Origin: Isoetes taiwanensis
Taxonomy: Eukaryota; Streptophyta; Lycopodiopsida; Isoetales; Isoetaceae
Assembly (NCBI GenBank): GCA_021234155.1
Contig: JAJEKV010000019.1
Span: 3,506,356 to 3,570,355 of the forward strand
Direction: 5' to 3'
Length of the DNA: 64,000 bases
Part shown: piece after piece, positions 43,191 through 55,187 of the stretch
Numbering within the stretch: the first letter of the stretch is position 1
How the letters are laid out: each line of letters begins with the position of its first letter
The notes under the pieces: generated by a model
The model's database searches: none
What the model was told of the DNA's origin: nothing
What the model saw: only the letters and a program-made list of their open reading frames with translations
Made by a program: the position numbers and the translations under genes

Positions 43191-45829
43191 AATAATTGAG
43201 GTCGATACAAAAGAATACATGGTGATTAGAGGTCGTTTTACGACGTCTGTAAATGTCTTTGAACGAAACGACAAAATGTAACTTTAACCGGAAATAGGGT
43301 GAATATTTTGCCACTTATTTTTGAGCAATCAAAGCTTTTGAAGGAGCATTTTTTGAAGCAATTTTTGGCGCAAATATACTTTGGGATCTATTCGGGGCGT
43401 AAAACAAACTTCATAAGGTATGTAAACGGATCAACCGTCCTTTTTGTGAATCTAGGGATGCCTTGGAGATGTCAAGTTGTTGTTGGCACAACTCAAAGAA
43501 TGAATGAGAGATTGTATACCTTGTCATGTTTAGTAATTTTCTTAATTATGTAATGACCAAGTATGTAAAGACATTGGTAACTAGAGAAATTCTAATATTG
43601 TGAAACTTTTATTTCGTCAAAAGTTTGTGAAATGTGTAATAAAGTTCCTATGTTTCTAACATTTCTTAATATGTCATTCATCACACTCTATTTGAATAAC
43701 CTAGAAGTTTTTGCGCATATCCAACAATCATGGACTACAATGCCATTGCCTATTATGGGTTGCCAACCCTGTTAGTTTGGTGGATTGGCAATATTTTGGA
43801 CGGTAATAAACCTGTGAAAGCCCCTGTGCGAGGAGGTCGCTTCGGATGTAGCTCGCCACTACCACCACCTCCATCATTGTGTGGATTTGCTATGGATTAT
43901 TCTCTAGGATAAGATGTAGGTTCGCCATCTATTTCTAATATTCTAATAAATATTTTAAATGTAGCATGTAAATGCTAATTATCCTTTTTTTCATATGCGT
44001 GGGGTTCGTCCTTATGGCTGGAGGTGGGTCTTCTAGAAGAAGGAACCGTGCACACGAAGAAGAGGGGGACTCAGACATATCATTAAGGCTTTTGTCTTTG
44101 GAGAAATGAGCAACCGCCAAGACATGCACTATGACGCCCGAAGAATGGGAGGTTGCAGCAAGAGCCATTCAACGAAGTAGGGCCAGGATAGAATATGAAT
44201 TCGCTCAGCATAGCTCATACACTCCTTCAGAATTTGTTAGGCCCGTTGCCCACGAGAATGAGATAGTACCTGCATGACGGAGCCATGATCGTCATGAACG
44301 TTCATGTGGTCATCTTTTCTCTTCAAGCTATGTTAGAGATTGTGCAATACCTCCACGTCCACATGTCTTGTCTTTGAGTTGAAGTGGGTTTGTCTTGAAT
44401 TATGTCATTTTTTGTTGTTTAACACATATTCATATGGATTAACCTTGAAGTCACTCTCCTATGTAGTCCTTTCACGAAGACGCCAAGCAAGACCACTACA
44501 GATGGCAAGTTTTTTTGGACTTGGGTCAATAGTGTCATGAACAACATTTGATGAACATACACAAAGGTGATTTGGAGCGAGCGATGTTTTTGAGAGAAAG
44601 AGGCGATCAAAGCGGTGTTAGAAGAGGATTATCCACGAGCTCAAGTCAAGAGAGATATCATGGAGGGAGGTTATGAAACATTGTGGACATGATGACCACA
44701 ATCATGATGAATCATGTTCTTCATGATGGCCGCTCTCGTACTCATGTTTGATTTATATTTTGCAGAGATAATCAGAAGAAGCAGCTGAACGCACTGACAG
44801 ACGATGCAGGAGTCTCAATAGATGCGGTGGCAAAATCTATAGGAATGGCCCGATGAAGCATTTGAAGTACATCTCTAATGCTTGCCACGAGTCGTATAGC
44901 TAGATCATGCCACGTGGACTAAAACCTTGTGTTGTGTTCTTTGAAGGCCAATATAATTTCAAAGAATGGAGTACTTAGAACCACGCCAGCGTTGAATCGA
45001 GGTCTGCCAATATGACTGGGTCTGGCGGTTACAAGGGTACCAATAACATTTTTGTAAGTTTTGTTTTAGGATGATTGTGAAGTTTCCAATTTATAGTGAA
45101 TTGACTCAATATATTTTGTAGTTCAATATACAAACGATATGTCATCAAGTTATATCTTAAAATATATTGATTGTGACTTATTTGTGAAGTTTTTTTGAAT
45201 AATTAATTTTGAATTTTTTTTTTCTAAAATTTCTTATGTTATGAGTGAATGTAAAATTTTTGGGATTTTTTTAATGATTAATTGAATTTTTTAAGTTTTT
45301 ATGATTAAGTTAAATTCTATATACTTAATTCTAATTTTTTGGAATTTCTTATGACAAATTTGATTTTTTGTTTTAATTTTCTCAATGATTAATTGAGTTT
45401 TTTCTGATACATTTAAATTTGTAGCATTCCCATATTTGCTTATTCATTATTTCAAATTTTCAAAAGTATAACGAGATCTGACTGTTCACGTCGATAGTGA
45501 ACGAAATTATATATAAGTCTAATCATGGCAATTGGTGTCGAGATCCTATGGCTCATGTTGCTTCAGATCTTGGCCGTTGGTGCGAGATCATATGGCTTAC
45601 GTTGGTCTAGGCATTTGACACATGACGCGATCTCGATCCTTGGTTGGGTCCAAGAGATCCTACGGCTCGTCTTGCGTGCTTGGTCCTTAAGGAAGAGGCT
45701 TTTAAACTTTTTTTATATTTTTTGGAGAATTTGAACCATGGCCATTGCCCCTCCAAGCTCCTCCCCACCGCCCCCCATTCTAACCATTAGACCAAGCATT
45801 GATTCATTGAAAATTTTGATATTTAAATA
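43191..45829 (+). repeat. Right copy of the duplicated transposon tract
   Basis: 43191-43699 matches 11945-12470. 43700-45060 matches 23632-24970, with the same ORF remnants (MDYNAIAYYGLPTLLVWWIG at 43730; MTPEEWEVAARAIQRSRA at about 44131). 45080-45480 is the AT-rich part, and 45500-45829 matches 25690-26015. It lacks the 11.16-kb insertion and so gives the empty site. Confidence 0.8.
45723..45802 (-). repeat. tRNA-derived SINE-like head, copy 3
   Basis: Minus strand TGCTTGGTCTAATGGTTAGA (A box region) and GGTTCAAATTCTCC (B box), in the same arrangement as at 25900. Confidence 0.5.
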
Positions 45830-45833
45830 CTAG

Positions 45834-47439
45834 AAAAAGTGCCTAGCGTTGCTGGGCTTTTTATAAGGCAACAAAAGTGAGACAGTATTGCAAAAGAAAT
45901 CGTGATATTGCTTCCAAAAAGTCTTCCTCGACACAATGTCTTACTTTAAATTGCATTTTGATATTTTTGAGATAATCATATTGTTGAGAATTACATTGAG
46001 ATAATTATATTGTTGAGATTGTGTAGATAATAAAATATTGTCAAGATTATGACGTATTGAGATGTTCTTTAGATTTATGTATTGTGCTGGGATAGTTGGT
46101 TCATGTTAAATTTTCTAAACATTGACAATAAAGGCTGCTTTGTAGCCATTTCTTGTGACATTGCAATTGTGATAAACAATGAATACGCAATCCTTAGCAG
46201 AGCACGTAGTGGCAATAGGCAAACTGTTCAAAAATAACTTAAATGAATATGCATGCTTTGCTTGAGTTTCTCTCTCTTTTGCTGCGTCTTAGTATCTTTT
46301 CACAAAACCTCCCTCCCTCCCTCCCTCTTATTGCCTAAAACCTAATCAATGCGATGACTGCAAAGTATATGTGTATGTTTGAGAAAACACCTATTGAGCA
46401 TGTGTGTATTTTCTTTTCCTTGCTTGATGCTCTACGTATAGGTATATTGTCTTAAGTTGCATTGACATCTAGAATGTTGTAAGATGCAGCGCCCTTGCTT
46501 GATGCTCGAGGAATAGCTATGTTGTCTTGAAGTTGCAAGATAAAGTAGTGATGGTTTTATATGCTGTTCAATTGAAGACATTAGTTTCAACACAGAAAGT
46601 ATGATCTGTTATGGGACAATTTGACCTTTTTGGCTAGCCTTAGATAGATCTCAGGAGACTTACATCTCCAGGCCAAAGATTAATTATTTTTCAATGTTGA
46701 CCATAGTGGTTAGCCCACCAACCTGAACTTCAGTGAATCAAAACACACAATTTGATTGCCTGATCCAATTGAATTAACAAACCTTCCAACAATTTACCTA
46801 TGCAGTTTTCACAAGATATGTGTTAGGGTCCATAATTTCCCTCTCCATATCCCACAACATAGAGGTCATAACTGTGCGTGCAAGTGGAAGGGGTGAGCTT
46901 TAGACTGAAAGTTGATGGTACCTTGGAGCACCAGCTAAACATTAGAACCAAATGGGATTTCTGTGAGCCTGGTACCATAAGTTGATGCACTGCTAAGGAT
47001 GTCAAGCTGCTTGCTAGTGTAATTATAAATGGTAAAGGCTGCGAAGGAAAATCTGCAGAGTGTAGACTCCGCTGATGTTATAGTAGTAAGCATGTAGAAG
47101 GGCAATTAATGCGGTCTTGAAAAAGTAATGTTGATTGAGCTTGCAAAGCTTCTGCCACTAAACATGGAGAGGTGGAACTTACAGTGTAAGGCTCTAGATT
47201 TACCCAGAGCAAATTCAAGTCTACTACTTTTGGAACCTCTGCAAGAAACTCTTTTGAATCCAGATACTTCACTGCCCTTTGAGATTGATCGAAAAACGCA
47301 CTATCACTTGAGCTTGGGACATTCTGGTCTAATTGGAGGTAAAGACTTGTTTCATCACGTATATCAAGAATTCCGGTGTTGATATGTTTTGCACTCCTTG
47401 TACAAACCCCTGATATGGAGATAGCTATGTAAATAATGA
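45834..47439. other. Helitron interior, 3' half, no gene recognised
   Basis: Short frames only, for example 47128-47382 (RANSSLLLLEPLQETLLNPD); none is convincing. A CCCTCCCTCCCTCCCTC run lies at 46311-46327. Confidence 0.3.
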
Positions 47440-48600
47440 ATTAAAAAGCGATAAGGGTTTAAGTTAAACAATCAAGTTCAAAAACGATAAGGGTTTAAAT
47501 TAAACAACCAAGAAATCATTAAACTAATCGCATGCCCTTCCTTTTTACCATGTTTAGAGCAATTGTAGAGGGGACCAGGATGGCCATTGGTCAGGTAAGC
47601 ATTGGATAAAGCATCAGCTAAGCCTCGTAAGCTTGCCTGCCTTTCAACCTCCTCAATATCAGCATTCCACCATTACCCTACAAACAATCCAAATATAGAT
47701 ATTGTTAATTAGTGTCAAGCATAAGAAATGATAGGAAAGATTCTCTCATTTTTATTACCCAACATGAGAGAGTACGATTCGCATGAGTCTTTCTTGAAAG
47801 GAAGATTTTTTCAATTTGAAGGGTCTATCATAATTGCTCCATAGACTATGCCTCTTACCCATGCTATATGAACGTTGTAGAATGGAGTTCCTTGTTGATC
47901 TGAGACAAAGAATTTGTATATGTAGGATTTGTATATGTAAGAATTTGTATATGCAGGACATTCGTCACATATGCGGGACCATTTGCCCAAAGCTGAATAT
48001 GCACGCAAAATCATTCTAATATATGCCATAGGATTAAGATGTGTTGGATAAATGCCCACGATTGAAAAAATCAGCAGAGAACCAAATAAGGGTTTAAATT
48101 AAACAACCAAGAAATCATTAAACTAATCATATGCCCTTCCTTTTTACCATGTTTAGAGCAATTGTAGGGGACCGGGATGGCCATTGGTGGGTAAGCATTG
48201 GATAAAGCATCAGCTAAGCCTCATAAGCTTGCGCCTTTCAACCTCCTCAATATGAGCATTCCACCATTACCCTACAAACAAACCAAATATAGATATTGTT
48301 AATTAGTGTCAAGCATAAGAAATGATAGGAAAGATTCTCTCATATTACCCAACATGAGAGTCTGTTCTGCATGAGTCTTTGCGAAAGGAAGATTTTTTCA
48401 ATTTGAAGGGTCTATCATAATTGCTCCATAGACTATACCTCTTACCCATGCTATATGAGCGTTGTAGAATGGAGTTCCTTGTTGATCACGAGACAAAGAA
48501 TTTGTATATGTAGGATTTGTATATGTAAGAATTTGTATATGCGAGGACATTGCATCACATATGGGGACCATTTGCCCAAAGCTGAATATGCACGCAAAAT
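47440..48600. repeat. Tandem duplication inside the Helitron (about 640 bp)
   Basis: About 47446-48060 and 48088-48605 are copies (GGGTTTAAATTAAACAACCA, CATGCCCTTCCTTTTTACCA, CCACCATTACCCTACAAACA, ATTTGTATATGTAGGATTTG). The junction around 48050-48085 carries the same ATGCCCACGATTGAAAAAAT text as the other duplication at 49790 and 50305. Confidence 0.85.
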
Positions 48601-48959
48601 CATTATGTCATGAAGAAATCATTATGTTACGCATACATTGGATGCATGCTATGGTATTCTGCTCCCTGTGGTATGCAAAAGGTTGGAAATGATCCTCAGC
48701 CATGAAAGAACATCTTGAGACAAATCTAGTAGATCAATTCTCCATTGTTATAAACTTGCAACAACTACACATGGACCAATTAATCCCAGCATTTTGAAAT
48801 AAACAACCAAGAATGACATGAAAGCGCAAATGCATTCTCCATTGGATTACATGTGTGACTAAATGTATGAAAAAAAATATAAACCCCGGATGTATAATTA
48901 ACTTCAATGCAATGAATATACACAGCATGAAAAGAGAAGAAGATAAGGGAGCGTATTAC

Positions 48960-49292
48960 TTACAATTTCCATATTGCAACTCCAGCATCTCCAAATTGCT
49001 CATGCATGTAGAAAGAGAGAAGGGCGAGCTGATGCGAAACATGCCATAGCCAAAGTTGTCTAAAGGGATTCATCGTTTCCAAATATGCTCTGTCTTCACA
49101 TATTGCTTCCTTTTCAGACGATTCTTCCTCCCTTCTTGACCTAACAAAGCTACCCCTAAAAGCCTTCAAAGATTTCAAACATTCATGTGGATCAATACCC
49201 TCAAAAGAGAGAATCACATTACACCACGGGGGCCCAACATAATACCCCTTCATATCATGAAATAACTTAAATTTTCTTGCCTTTTCCCGCAT
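48960..49292 (-). pseudogene. Captured host gene exon in the Helitron, unidentified
   Basis: Open minus-strand frame of 110 codons: FKLFHDMKGYYVGPPWCNVI, FEGIDPHECLKSLKAFRG, EEESSEKEAICEDRAYLE, NPFRQLWLWHVSHQLALLSF. It ends at a GTAAGT donor near 48961, so it looks like a genuine exon rather than chance. Upstream, in another frame, TKFKGLKVEYQATLDLLGF probably belongs to the same exon (frameshift near 49290). I do not recognise the protein. Confidence 0.5.
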
Positions 49293-49654
49293 GCGAGCTC
49301 AAGTTTGGCAAATCATCCCAGCCATCATGGATTTGAGAATGCGAGCAATTTGTAAACCCTAAAAGATCTAAGGTAGCTTGATACTCGACTTTCAATCCCT
49401 TGAATTTGGTCTTACAACGTCCGCATCGAAGTTATGCCCTTTAAGTTGCATTGCCCTAGAAACACATTTCCATATATATGCTTATTAGGCACGTTCTTTA
49501 CCTATGATATGCGTGCCAAACTATTTTCTTCATCGTCATAGGCACCATTACAACGAAGCAAATCGAGGACTCCGATCAAAACCCGGGCAGAGCATTACCT
49601 CAACGGGAATAGAAAAAAGCACATTATAGTGATAAGTATATTATCTGCAGAAAA

Positions 49655-50720
49655 AACAAAGGCAATCAGAACAGATCCCTTCAACGATCTGCAAGAAAAA
49701 AAATATCTGTTGAAATCATATAAAGGCTGAAAGCAAGCAAAAGTTACCTTGAGTTATTATATGGCATAGGATTAAGATGTGTTGGATAAATGCCCACGAT
49801 TGAAAAAATCAGCAGAGAACCAAAGTGGTGCGTTCAATCTGAGGTTGTGGATCTTGGACAATAGAGCGGCAGGTAAGATGTGTGGAAGAAAAACCCTTCT
49901 GCCTTGCAATTGCACAAGAGAAACCTCCTGCCTCACCTTTGCAAGAAACCTTTTGTCGCCAGCATCTTTCACAAGGCCGTTCTTGCACGCCTTTCTTGCG
50001 GATTAAGGTCGGAGTAAGGTCAGATGTAAGGATGATGCGAGGAGCATTATCGGAGAGACTATGGCCCGGTAAATCGAAGGGATAAAATTAAAGTAAGAAA
50101 ATCGAGGGCCAGGATTGCGCACAAACTATCCTAAAATAGTCATGATCTGACGGTCCAGAATGAAAGTTATGGGAAAAGAAATTGAACAGATCCCTTCAAC
50201 GATCTGCAAGAAAAAAAATATCTGTTGAAATCATATAAAGGCTGAAAGCAAGCAAAAGTTACCTTGAGTTATTATATGGCATAGGATTAAGATGTGTTGG
50301 ATAAATGCCCACGATTGAAAAAATCAGCAGAGAACCAAAGTGGTGCGTTCAATCTGAGGTTGTGGATTTTGGACAATAGAGCGGCAGGTAAGATGTGTGG
50401 AAGAAAAACCCTTCTGCCTTGCAATTGCACAAGAGAAACCTCCTGCCTCACCTTTGCAAGAAACCTTCTGTCGCCAGCATCTTTCACAAGGCCGTTCTTG
50501 CACGCCTTTCTTGCGGATTAAGGTCGGAGTAAGGTCAGATGTAAGGATGATGCGAGGAGCATTATCGGAGAGACTATGGCATCCACAACAGAAATAGGAA
50601 GCGGGGGGTTGTGGAAAAGCAACTGGTAAATCGAAGGGATAAAATTAAAGTAAGAAAATCGAGGGCCAGGATTGCGCACAAACTATCCTAAAATAGTCAT
50701 GATCTGACGGTCCAGAATGA
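49655..50720. repeat. Second tandem duplication inside the Helitron (about 530 bp)
   Basis: About 49664-50185 and 50186-50745 are nearly identical, each starting GAACAGATCCCTTCAACGAT. The second copy has about 50 extra bases (CATCCACAACAGAAATAGG) before CTGGTAAATCGAAGG. Both contain the family sequence GCGCACAAACTATCCTAAAA found inverted just inside the Helitron 5' end at 63950. Confidence 0.9.
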
Positions 50721-50819
50721 AAGTTGTGGGAAAAGAAATTGACGGCCGAGATGCTCTGCACACACTACATTTTGATTTTATTACTATATATATAGATATT
50801 TATGCATAAATATTATATC

Positions 50820-51425
50820 GAGACAAAGATGATAATGTTCTAGAAAGTTCTAGAATGTTCTAGAAAGCTTTAGATTGTTCTAGAAGTTCTAGAATATAAA
50901 GGGATTTAGAGAAATATAAAAGAATCCTTCTAGAAAGTTCTAGAATGTTCTAGGATACTCCAAATATTCGAGAAAGTTTTAGAAAGTTCTAGAATGTAGG
51001 AATCTAGAGGAACTTAAAGAAATCCTTTCAAAAAGTTCTAGAAACAAAATGTAAGGGAATCTACGGGAGTTTGAGGGCTCCTTCCAAAAAGTTCCAGAAT
51101 GTTTTAAAATGTTCTAGAATATTCTAACAAATTCTAAAATGTAAGGGAATCTAGAGAAATTTAAAGGAATCCTTCTAAAAAGTTACAGAATACTCTAGAA
51201 AGTTCTAAAAATGTAAAAGAATCTAAGGGAACCTAAAAAAATCTAAAAAAAATCCAATTATTTTTCTAGAAAGTTCTAGAGAATACTAGAAAGTTCTACG
51301 ATGTAAGGGAACCTAGATCAATGCTTCCAGAAAGTTCTAGAATGTTCTAGAAAGTTCTGATAAGTTCTAAAATGTAAAGGAATTTAGGGGAAGCTATGAT
51401 AATTCTTCCAGAAAGTTCTAGTTTG
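50820..51425 (+). repeat. TTCTAGAA (HSE-like) array, right copy, part 1
   Basis: Counterpart of 26040-26650, again with three abutting TTCTAGAA palindromes at about 50838-50864. No ORF. Confidence 0.75.
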
Positions 51426-51526
51426 TTCCATAAAGATCTCGGTCCTTAGTTGGGTCCAAGATCCTACGGCTCGCCTTGCATGCTTGGTCCTTAAGGAGCG
51501 GCTTTTAAAGCCTTTTTATATTTTTT

Positions 51527-51607
51527 GGAGAATTTGAACCCTGGCCATTGCCCCTCCAAACTCCACCCCTCCTCCTCCTCCCATTCTAACCATTAGACCA
51601 AGCATTG
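51527..51607 (-). repeat. tRNA-derived SINE-like head, copy 4
   Basis: Minus strand TGCTTGGTCTAATGGTTAGA and, about 45 bp on, GGGTTCAAATTCTCC. Flanked by TTCTAGAA arrays on both sides. Confidence 0.5.
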
Positions 51608-51654
51608 ATTCATTGAAAAAAATGATATTTTAAATATGCTTAAGCGTAAATATT

Positions 51655-52290
51655 ATATTGAGACAAAGATGATAATGTTCTAGAAAGTTCTAGAATGTTC
51701 TAGAAAGTTTTAGATTTAAGGGGATCTGGAGAAATCTAAGGGAATCCTTCCAGAAAGTTCTAAAATGTTCAAAGATATTCCAAAATATTCGAGAAAGTTT
51801 TAGAAAGTTCTAGAATGTAGGAATCTAGAGGAACTTAAAGGAATCATTCCAAGAAGTTCTACAAAGTTAAGACGTAAGGGAATCTATAGGAGTTTGAGGG
51901 ACTCCTTCCAAAAAGTTCTAGAATGTTTCAAAATGTTCTAGAATATTCTAAAAAATTCTAAAATGTAAGTTAATATATGGAAATCTAAAGGAATCCTTCC
52001 AAAAAATTCCAAAATGTTCTAGAAAGTTCTAAAAATGTAAAAGAACATAAGGGAATCTAAAAAAATTTAAAAAAATCTAAAAAAATTCTTTTAGAAAGTT
52101 CTAGAATGTTCTAGAGAGTTTCAGAAAGTTCTATGATATAAGGGAATCTAGATCAACGCTTCCAGAATGGTCTAGAAAGTTCTGTTAAGTTCTAAAATGT
52201 AAAGGAATTTACGAGAAGCTAAGAGAATTCTTCCAAAAAGTTCCGAATGTTCCAGTAAAGTTCCAAAATATTCCAGAAAATTGCAGGTCC
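51655..52290 (+). repeat. TTCTAGAA (HSE-like) array, right copy, part 2
   Basis: Restarts with the same 5' text as 50800 (ATTATATTGAGACAAAGATG), so parts 1 and 2 are themselves tandem duplicates including the SINE-like head. Confidence 0.75.
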
Positions 52291-52319
52291 AAACTTACCA
52301 TAAGGCGTATTACATAACT

Positions 52320-52929
52320 TGTATATATATATTTTTCAAATAAATATACTGAACGTCGACATGTAACACCACATAGACAATACGTGGCATCCATACTGGA
52401 AGACATGTGGCGCACAGAATGTCGTTTAACGACACAATACACAGACGCCACCTAGGCAACACGTGGCGACTCGAATGTCATTAAACGACATGACACGCAG
52501 ACGCCACATCGACAGCACGTAGTATACAACATGGCATCAGGTGTTCTGCCATGCAGGCAACATAACCACGTTTATTACGTGGGGTGCCACGCAGACGTCA
52601 CGTATGTGATGCATGGTACACAAATGATAGAGAGGTACCTGCCATGCAAGCGCCGTCGTACCGTCGCTAATGTGGCTCCACGCTGGCAAACCGTACGCCA
52701 TGTGTACATGCGATTGTTAAATGGCTGGCGGCAAACATTGAGCGGTCTTTGCGATTATGACGTGTATAACGATGGCTGGTCGTCATCAAATGAGATGACA
52801 TCAAATGAGGTGCAGATGGACGTCGTTATTGGCATTTTTTATCGACATAGGCATCGTTCAACGATGTGTGAATGGCGATCGGGACATCGACATACTGAGG
52901 CGTTGCTATGCTCGATTCTTCTCGTAGTG
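52320..52929 (+). mobile_element. CACTA-like right end, right copy
   Basis: Counterpart of 28550-29155, ending TCGTAGTG before CAATATGTATTTTTGATCAT. It keeps the GTCGTTTAACGACAC, CATTAAACGACATGAC and ACACGTGGC motifs. Confidence 0.5.
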
Positions 52930-53141
52930 CAATATGTATTTTTGATCATGCCATTCGACTGATCCAATGCCCCACTCAAGAAGGACATTTTCCATGAGTG
53001 TTTAGATGACTCTATTGTCATATTCTTTGACGACATATTGGTCCATAGCAAAACCTTGGAGAAGTATGCAAAGCACTTGAGAATAGTTTTTGAAAAACTA
53101 AGGAGGCATCAACTCCATGCAAAGTTGTCAAAATGTCACTA
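52930..53141 (+). pseudogene. Ty3/gypsy RT fragment, right copy, with copia empty site
   Basis: Contains ATCATGCCATTCGACTGATC with a stop, then SIVIFFDDILVHSKTLEKYA-type codons running straight through the position where the left copy holds the copia element. It continues to KLRRHQLHAKLSKC at 53141, where the rRNA-derived filler begins. Confidence 0.85.
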
Positions 53142-53160
53142 AGAAACCACCAACCACCTC

Positions 53161-53228
53161 AAAAACAACGTTCGACTTGCATGTGTTAAGCATATAGCTA
53201 GCGTTCATTCTGCGCCAGGATCAAACCC
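53161..53228 (-). rRNA. rrn18: Mitochondrial rrn18 5'-end fragment (not functional)
   Basis: On the minus strand it reads TTTGATCCTGGCGCAGAATG, then AACGCTAGCTATATGCTTAA and CACATGCAAGTCGAACGTTG. Plant mitochondrial 18S rRNA begins TTTGATCCTGGCTCAGAAGG and has AACGCTAGCTATATGCTTAA at the same place. A plastid 16S origin fits less well. Only the first 70-80 nt are present. Confidence 0.75.
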
Positions 53229-53315
53229 CTCTTTAACAGCAGAGATTTGAACTATTAGGTTATGAGAAGCGTAATGAGGGAAGGCAGAGATGGAGGTAAT
53301 GGAAAAGGATAGGCG

Positions 53316-53392
53316 ACAGGCAATCCGAACACTTCACTGGACCATAATCAGTAGGAGCGACGGGCGGTGTGTACATAGGGCAGGGACGTAGG

Positions 53393-53427
<35 letters not shown>

Positions 53428-53470
53428 ACTCGTTGAAGATCAATAATTGCAATGGTCTATCCCCATCACA
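53316..53470 (-). rRNA. Nuclear 18S rRNA 3'-region fragment (not functional)
   Basis: The plus strand reads GACGGGCGGTGTGTACATAG, ACGCGAGCTGATGACTCGCG, CTTACTAGGAATTACTCGTT and TCTATCCCCATCAC, the reverse complement of the conserved 3' part of eukaryotic 18S rRNA. Upstream CAGGCAATCCGAACACTTCA is also 18S. A few substitutions and a small insertion show that it is a stray copy. Confidence 0.85.
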
Positions 53471-54910
53471 ACAACAAGAGTAGATTATTTGGGACGTGTC
53501 CTATCAACTCATGATATTTCCAATGGCCCAGCAAAGATCCAAGCAGTAGTGGAATAGTCAGCACCGAAGAATGTGCATGAGGTGAGAAGATTCTTAGGTT
53601 TAGCGGGCTATTATAGAAATCCGTCAAGAACTTCCCATAATAGCTGCATCGCTGACATATCTTACCAAAGCCGAGAAGCTCAAGGAACCTCCCCAGCCTT
53701 GATACTCCCAGATTCAAAGAAGTAAAAGTTGATCGCAACAGATGTAAGTAAAATTGCAACCGGTATAATCCTAATGCAAGAGAAGAGAGTAGTGGCATAC
53801 AACTCTTGCAACAAGAATGACACCAAGACTCGCTATCCAACTTATGACCAAGAGCTTCTAGCAGTGGTTAGAGCTCTTAAAATTTAGAGACACTATATGT
53901 TGGGTAGAAGGCTCCAATTCGACAACAACTACCAAAGTCTCCAACATGTATTCTCCCAACCATATCTCAATTTAAGGCAAAGAAGGTGGATGGAGTTCTT
54001 GGAAGAATATGACCTTGAGATACTATACAAACCAGGTAAAATCAATGCAGTTGGGGACACCTTTGTCAAGACATCCTATCATGACCGGGGTCTAATGCAA
54101 TGCCATATCAACACCCAAGAATGAGTTTGACAAGTAAATAGAAGAAACACGCCACGTCGAGAAGAACGGATAGAGAAAGAGAAACCTTCAAACATATTGA
54201 AGTAAAAGGTAGTCTTTTATACCATAAGAATAAACTATGCATACCAAAATCATCAGGAGTGAGGAAGCTAATTCTCCAAGACACGCATAAAAGCTCAATA
54301 ACTGGCCACGTAGGTTTATTGAAAACCTACTTCAAAATAAGTAGATATTATTGGCCAGACATGGAAAAGCTACATTTGGGAGTGTTAGCTATGTCGGCCA
54401 GGCGAAATCAGGGCAACTTTGAATGCTAGGAGCACTAGAAACTTAGGCGGTCCCAAATGCCAAATAGGAGGTAATAAGGATGGACTTCATAACAAGCCTT
54501 CCAAGAATACCAAGGGGCCATGATGCCTTAATTGTAGTGGTCCACAAATTATCAAAGGTAGCACATTTCTTGCCCTGTAGAACCACTGACACAACCCTAG
54601 ACACCGCCTTGCTATTCACAAAGAAGACTTTTAGACTGAATGCCAAGAAAAATCATCTCTGACAGGAATCTGGAGTTCATGACTGCCTTCTAAAAGGACT
54701 TCTTTAACACAATTCAGACCAAGCCGCGCATGAGTACATCCTATCATTCATAGTCAGATGGTTAGATGGAGCAGATGGTTACAACTCCTTGAGCCTTTCG
54801 TTCGTGCAACTATTACAATATCATATGGTCTTTGTCTTCCAAAATCAACTACGACTCTAATTCGCAAAATGGCTTCCTTTCATGACATAACTTTTCTTCC
54901 CCCAGCATGT
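53471..54910 (+). pseudogene. Ty3/gypsy RNase H and integrase, right copy
   Basis: Continues the gypsy remnant after the filler: HEVRRFLGLAGYYRN, YPTYDQELLAVVRALKI with a stop, LRQRRWMEFLEEYDLEILYK, integrase MDFITSLPRIPRGHDALIVV (54480) and LSKVAHFLPCRTTDTTLD. Frames are more broken than in the left copy. Compared with 34454-36056 it has small deletions in the RNase H and zinc-finger parts. Confidence 0.85.
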
Positions 54911-55187
54911 CTAAAAAATATATTTAACGTAAAATTTGCAATCTAATCTGAATTTTTCCATAAACAGATGAATGTCATGCATGACATTGCTCTATCCATT
55001 ATCCCCATGCCCAATCATAGAAATGCAAACAGATGGTGTCATGTTTCCTTGTTCAGCCATCTCTCCATATGATATAAAAGATGTGTTTGGTGAAATCGCG
55101 AGTGATTTGGAAAAGAAGGTTGGAATTAATAATGAACAAAGAGCCACCAATACCTTTAAACTTTGGCATCATATAATTCTTGTGTAT
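54911..55187. other. Duplicated non-coding tract before the LINE
   Basis: Matches 36118-36470. It is interrupted at TTGTGTATTTTT by the LINE and resumes at about 58430. Confidence 0.6.

Larger units (their letters stand above)
45830..50796 (-). mobile_element. Helitron, 4.97 kb, complete ends
   Basis: On the minus strand the element starts TCTATATATATAGTAATAAA (50796 downwards) and ends with the hairpin GCCCAGCAACGCTAGGC, then ACTTTTTCTAG (45830). It lies between A and T (AAATA / TATTTATG), as Helitrons do. The empty site is visible in the left copy (GATATTTTAAATATACTTAA, about 25998) and near 51622. No Rep/helicase ORF is present, so it is non-autonomous. It carries a captured exon and two internal tandem duplications. 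The start resembles the Helitron end at 63922. Confidence 0.85.

Noticed and set aside
53316-53470. Genuine 18S rRNA gene
   Set aside because: Only about 155 nt, with substitutions, antisense in a retroelement remnant.
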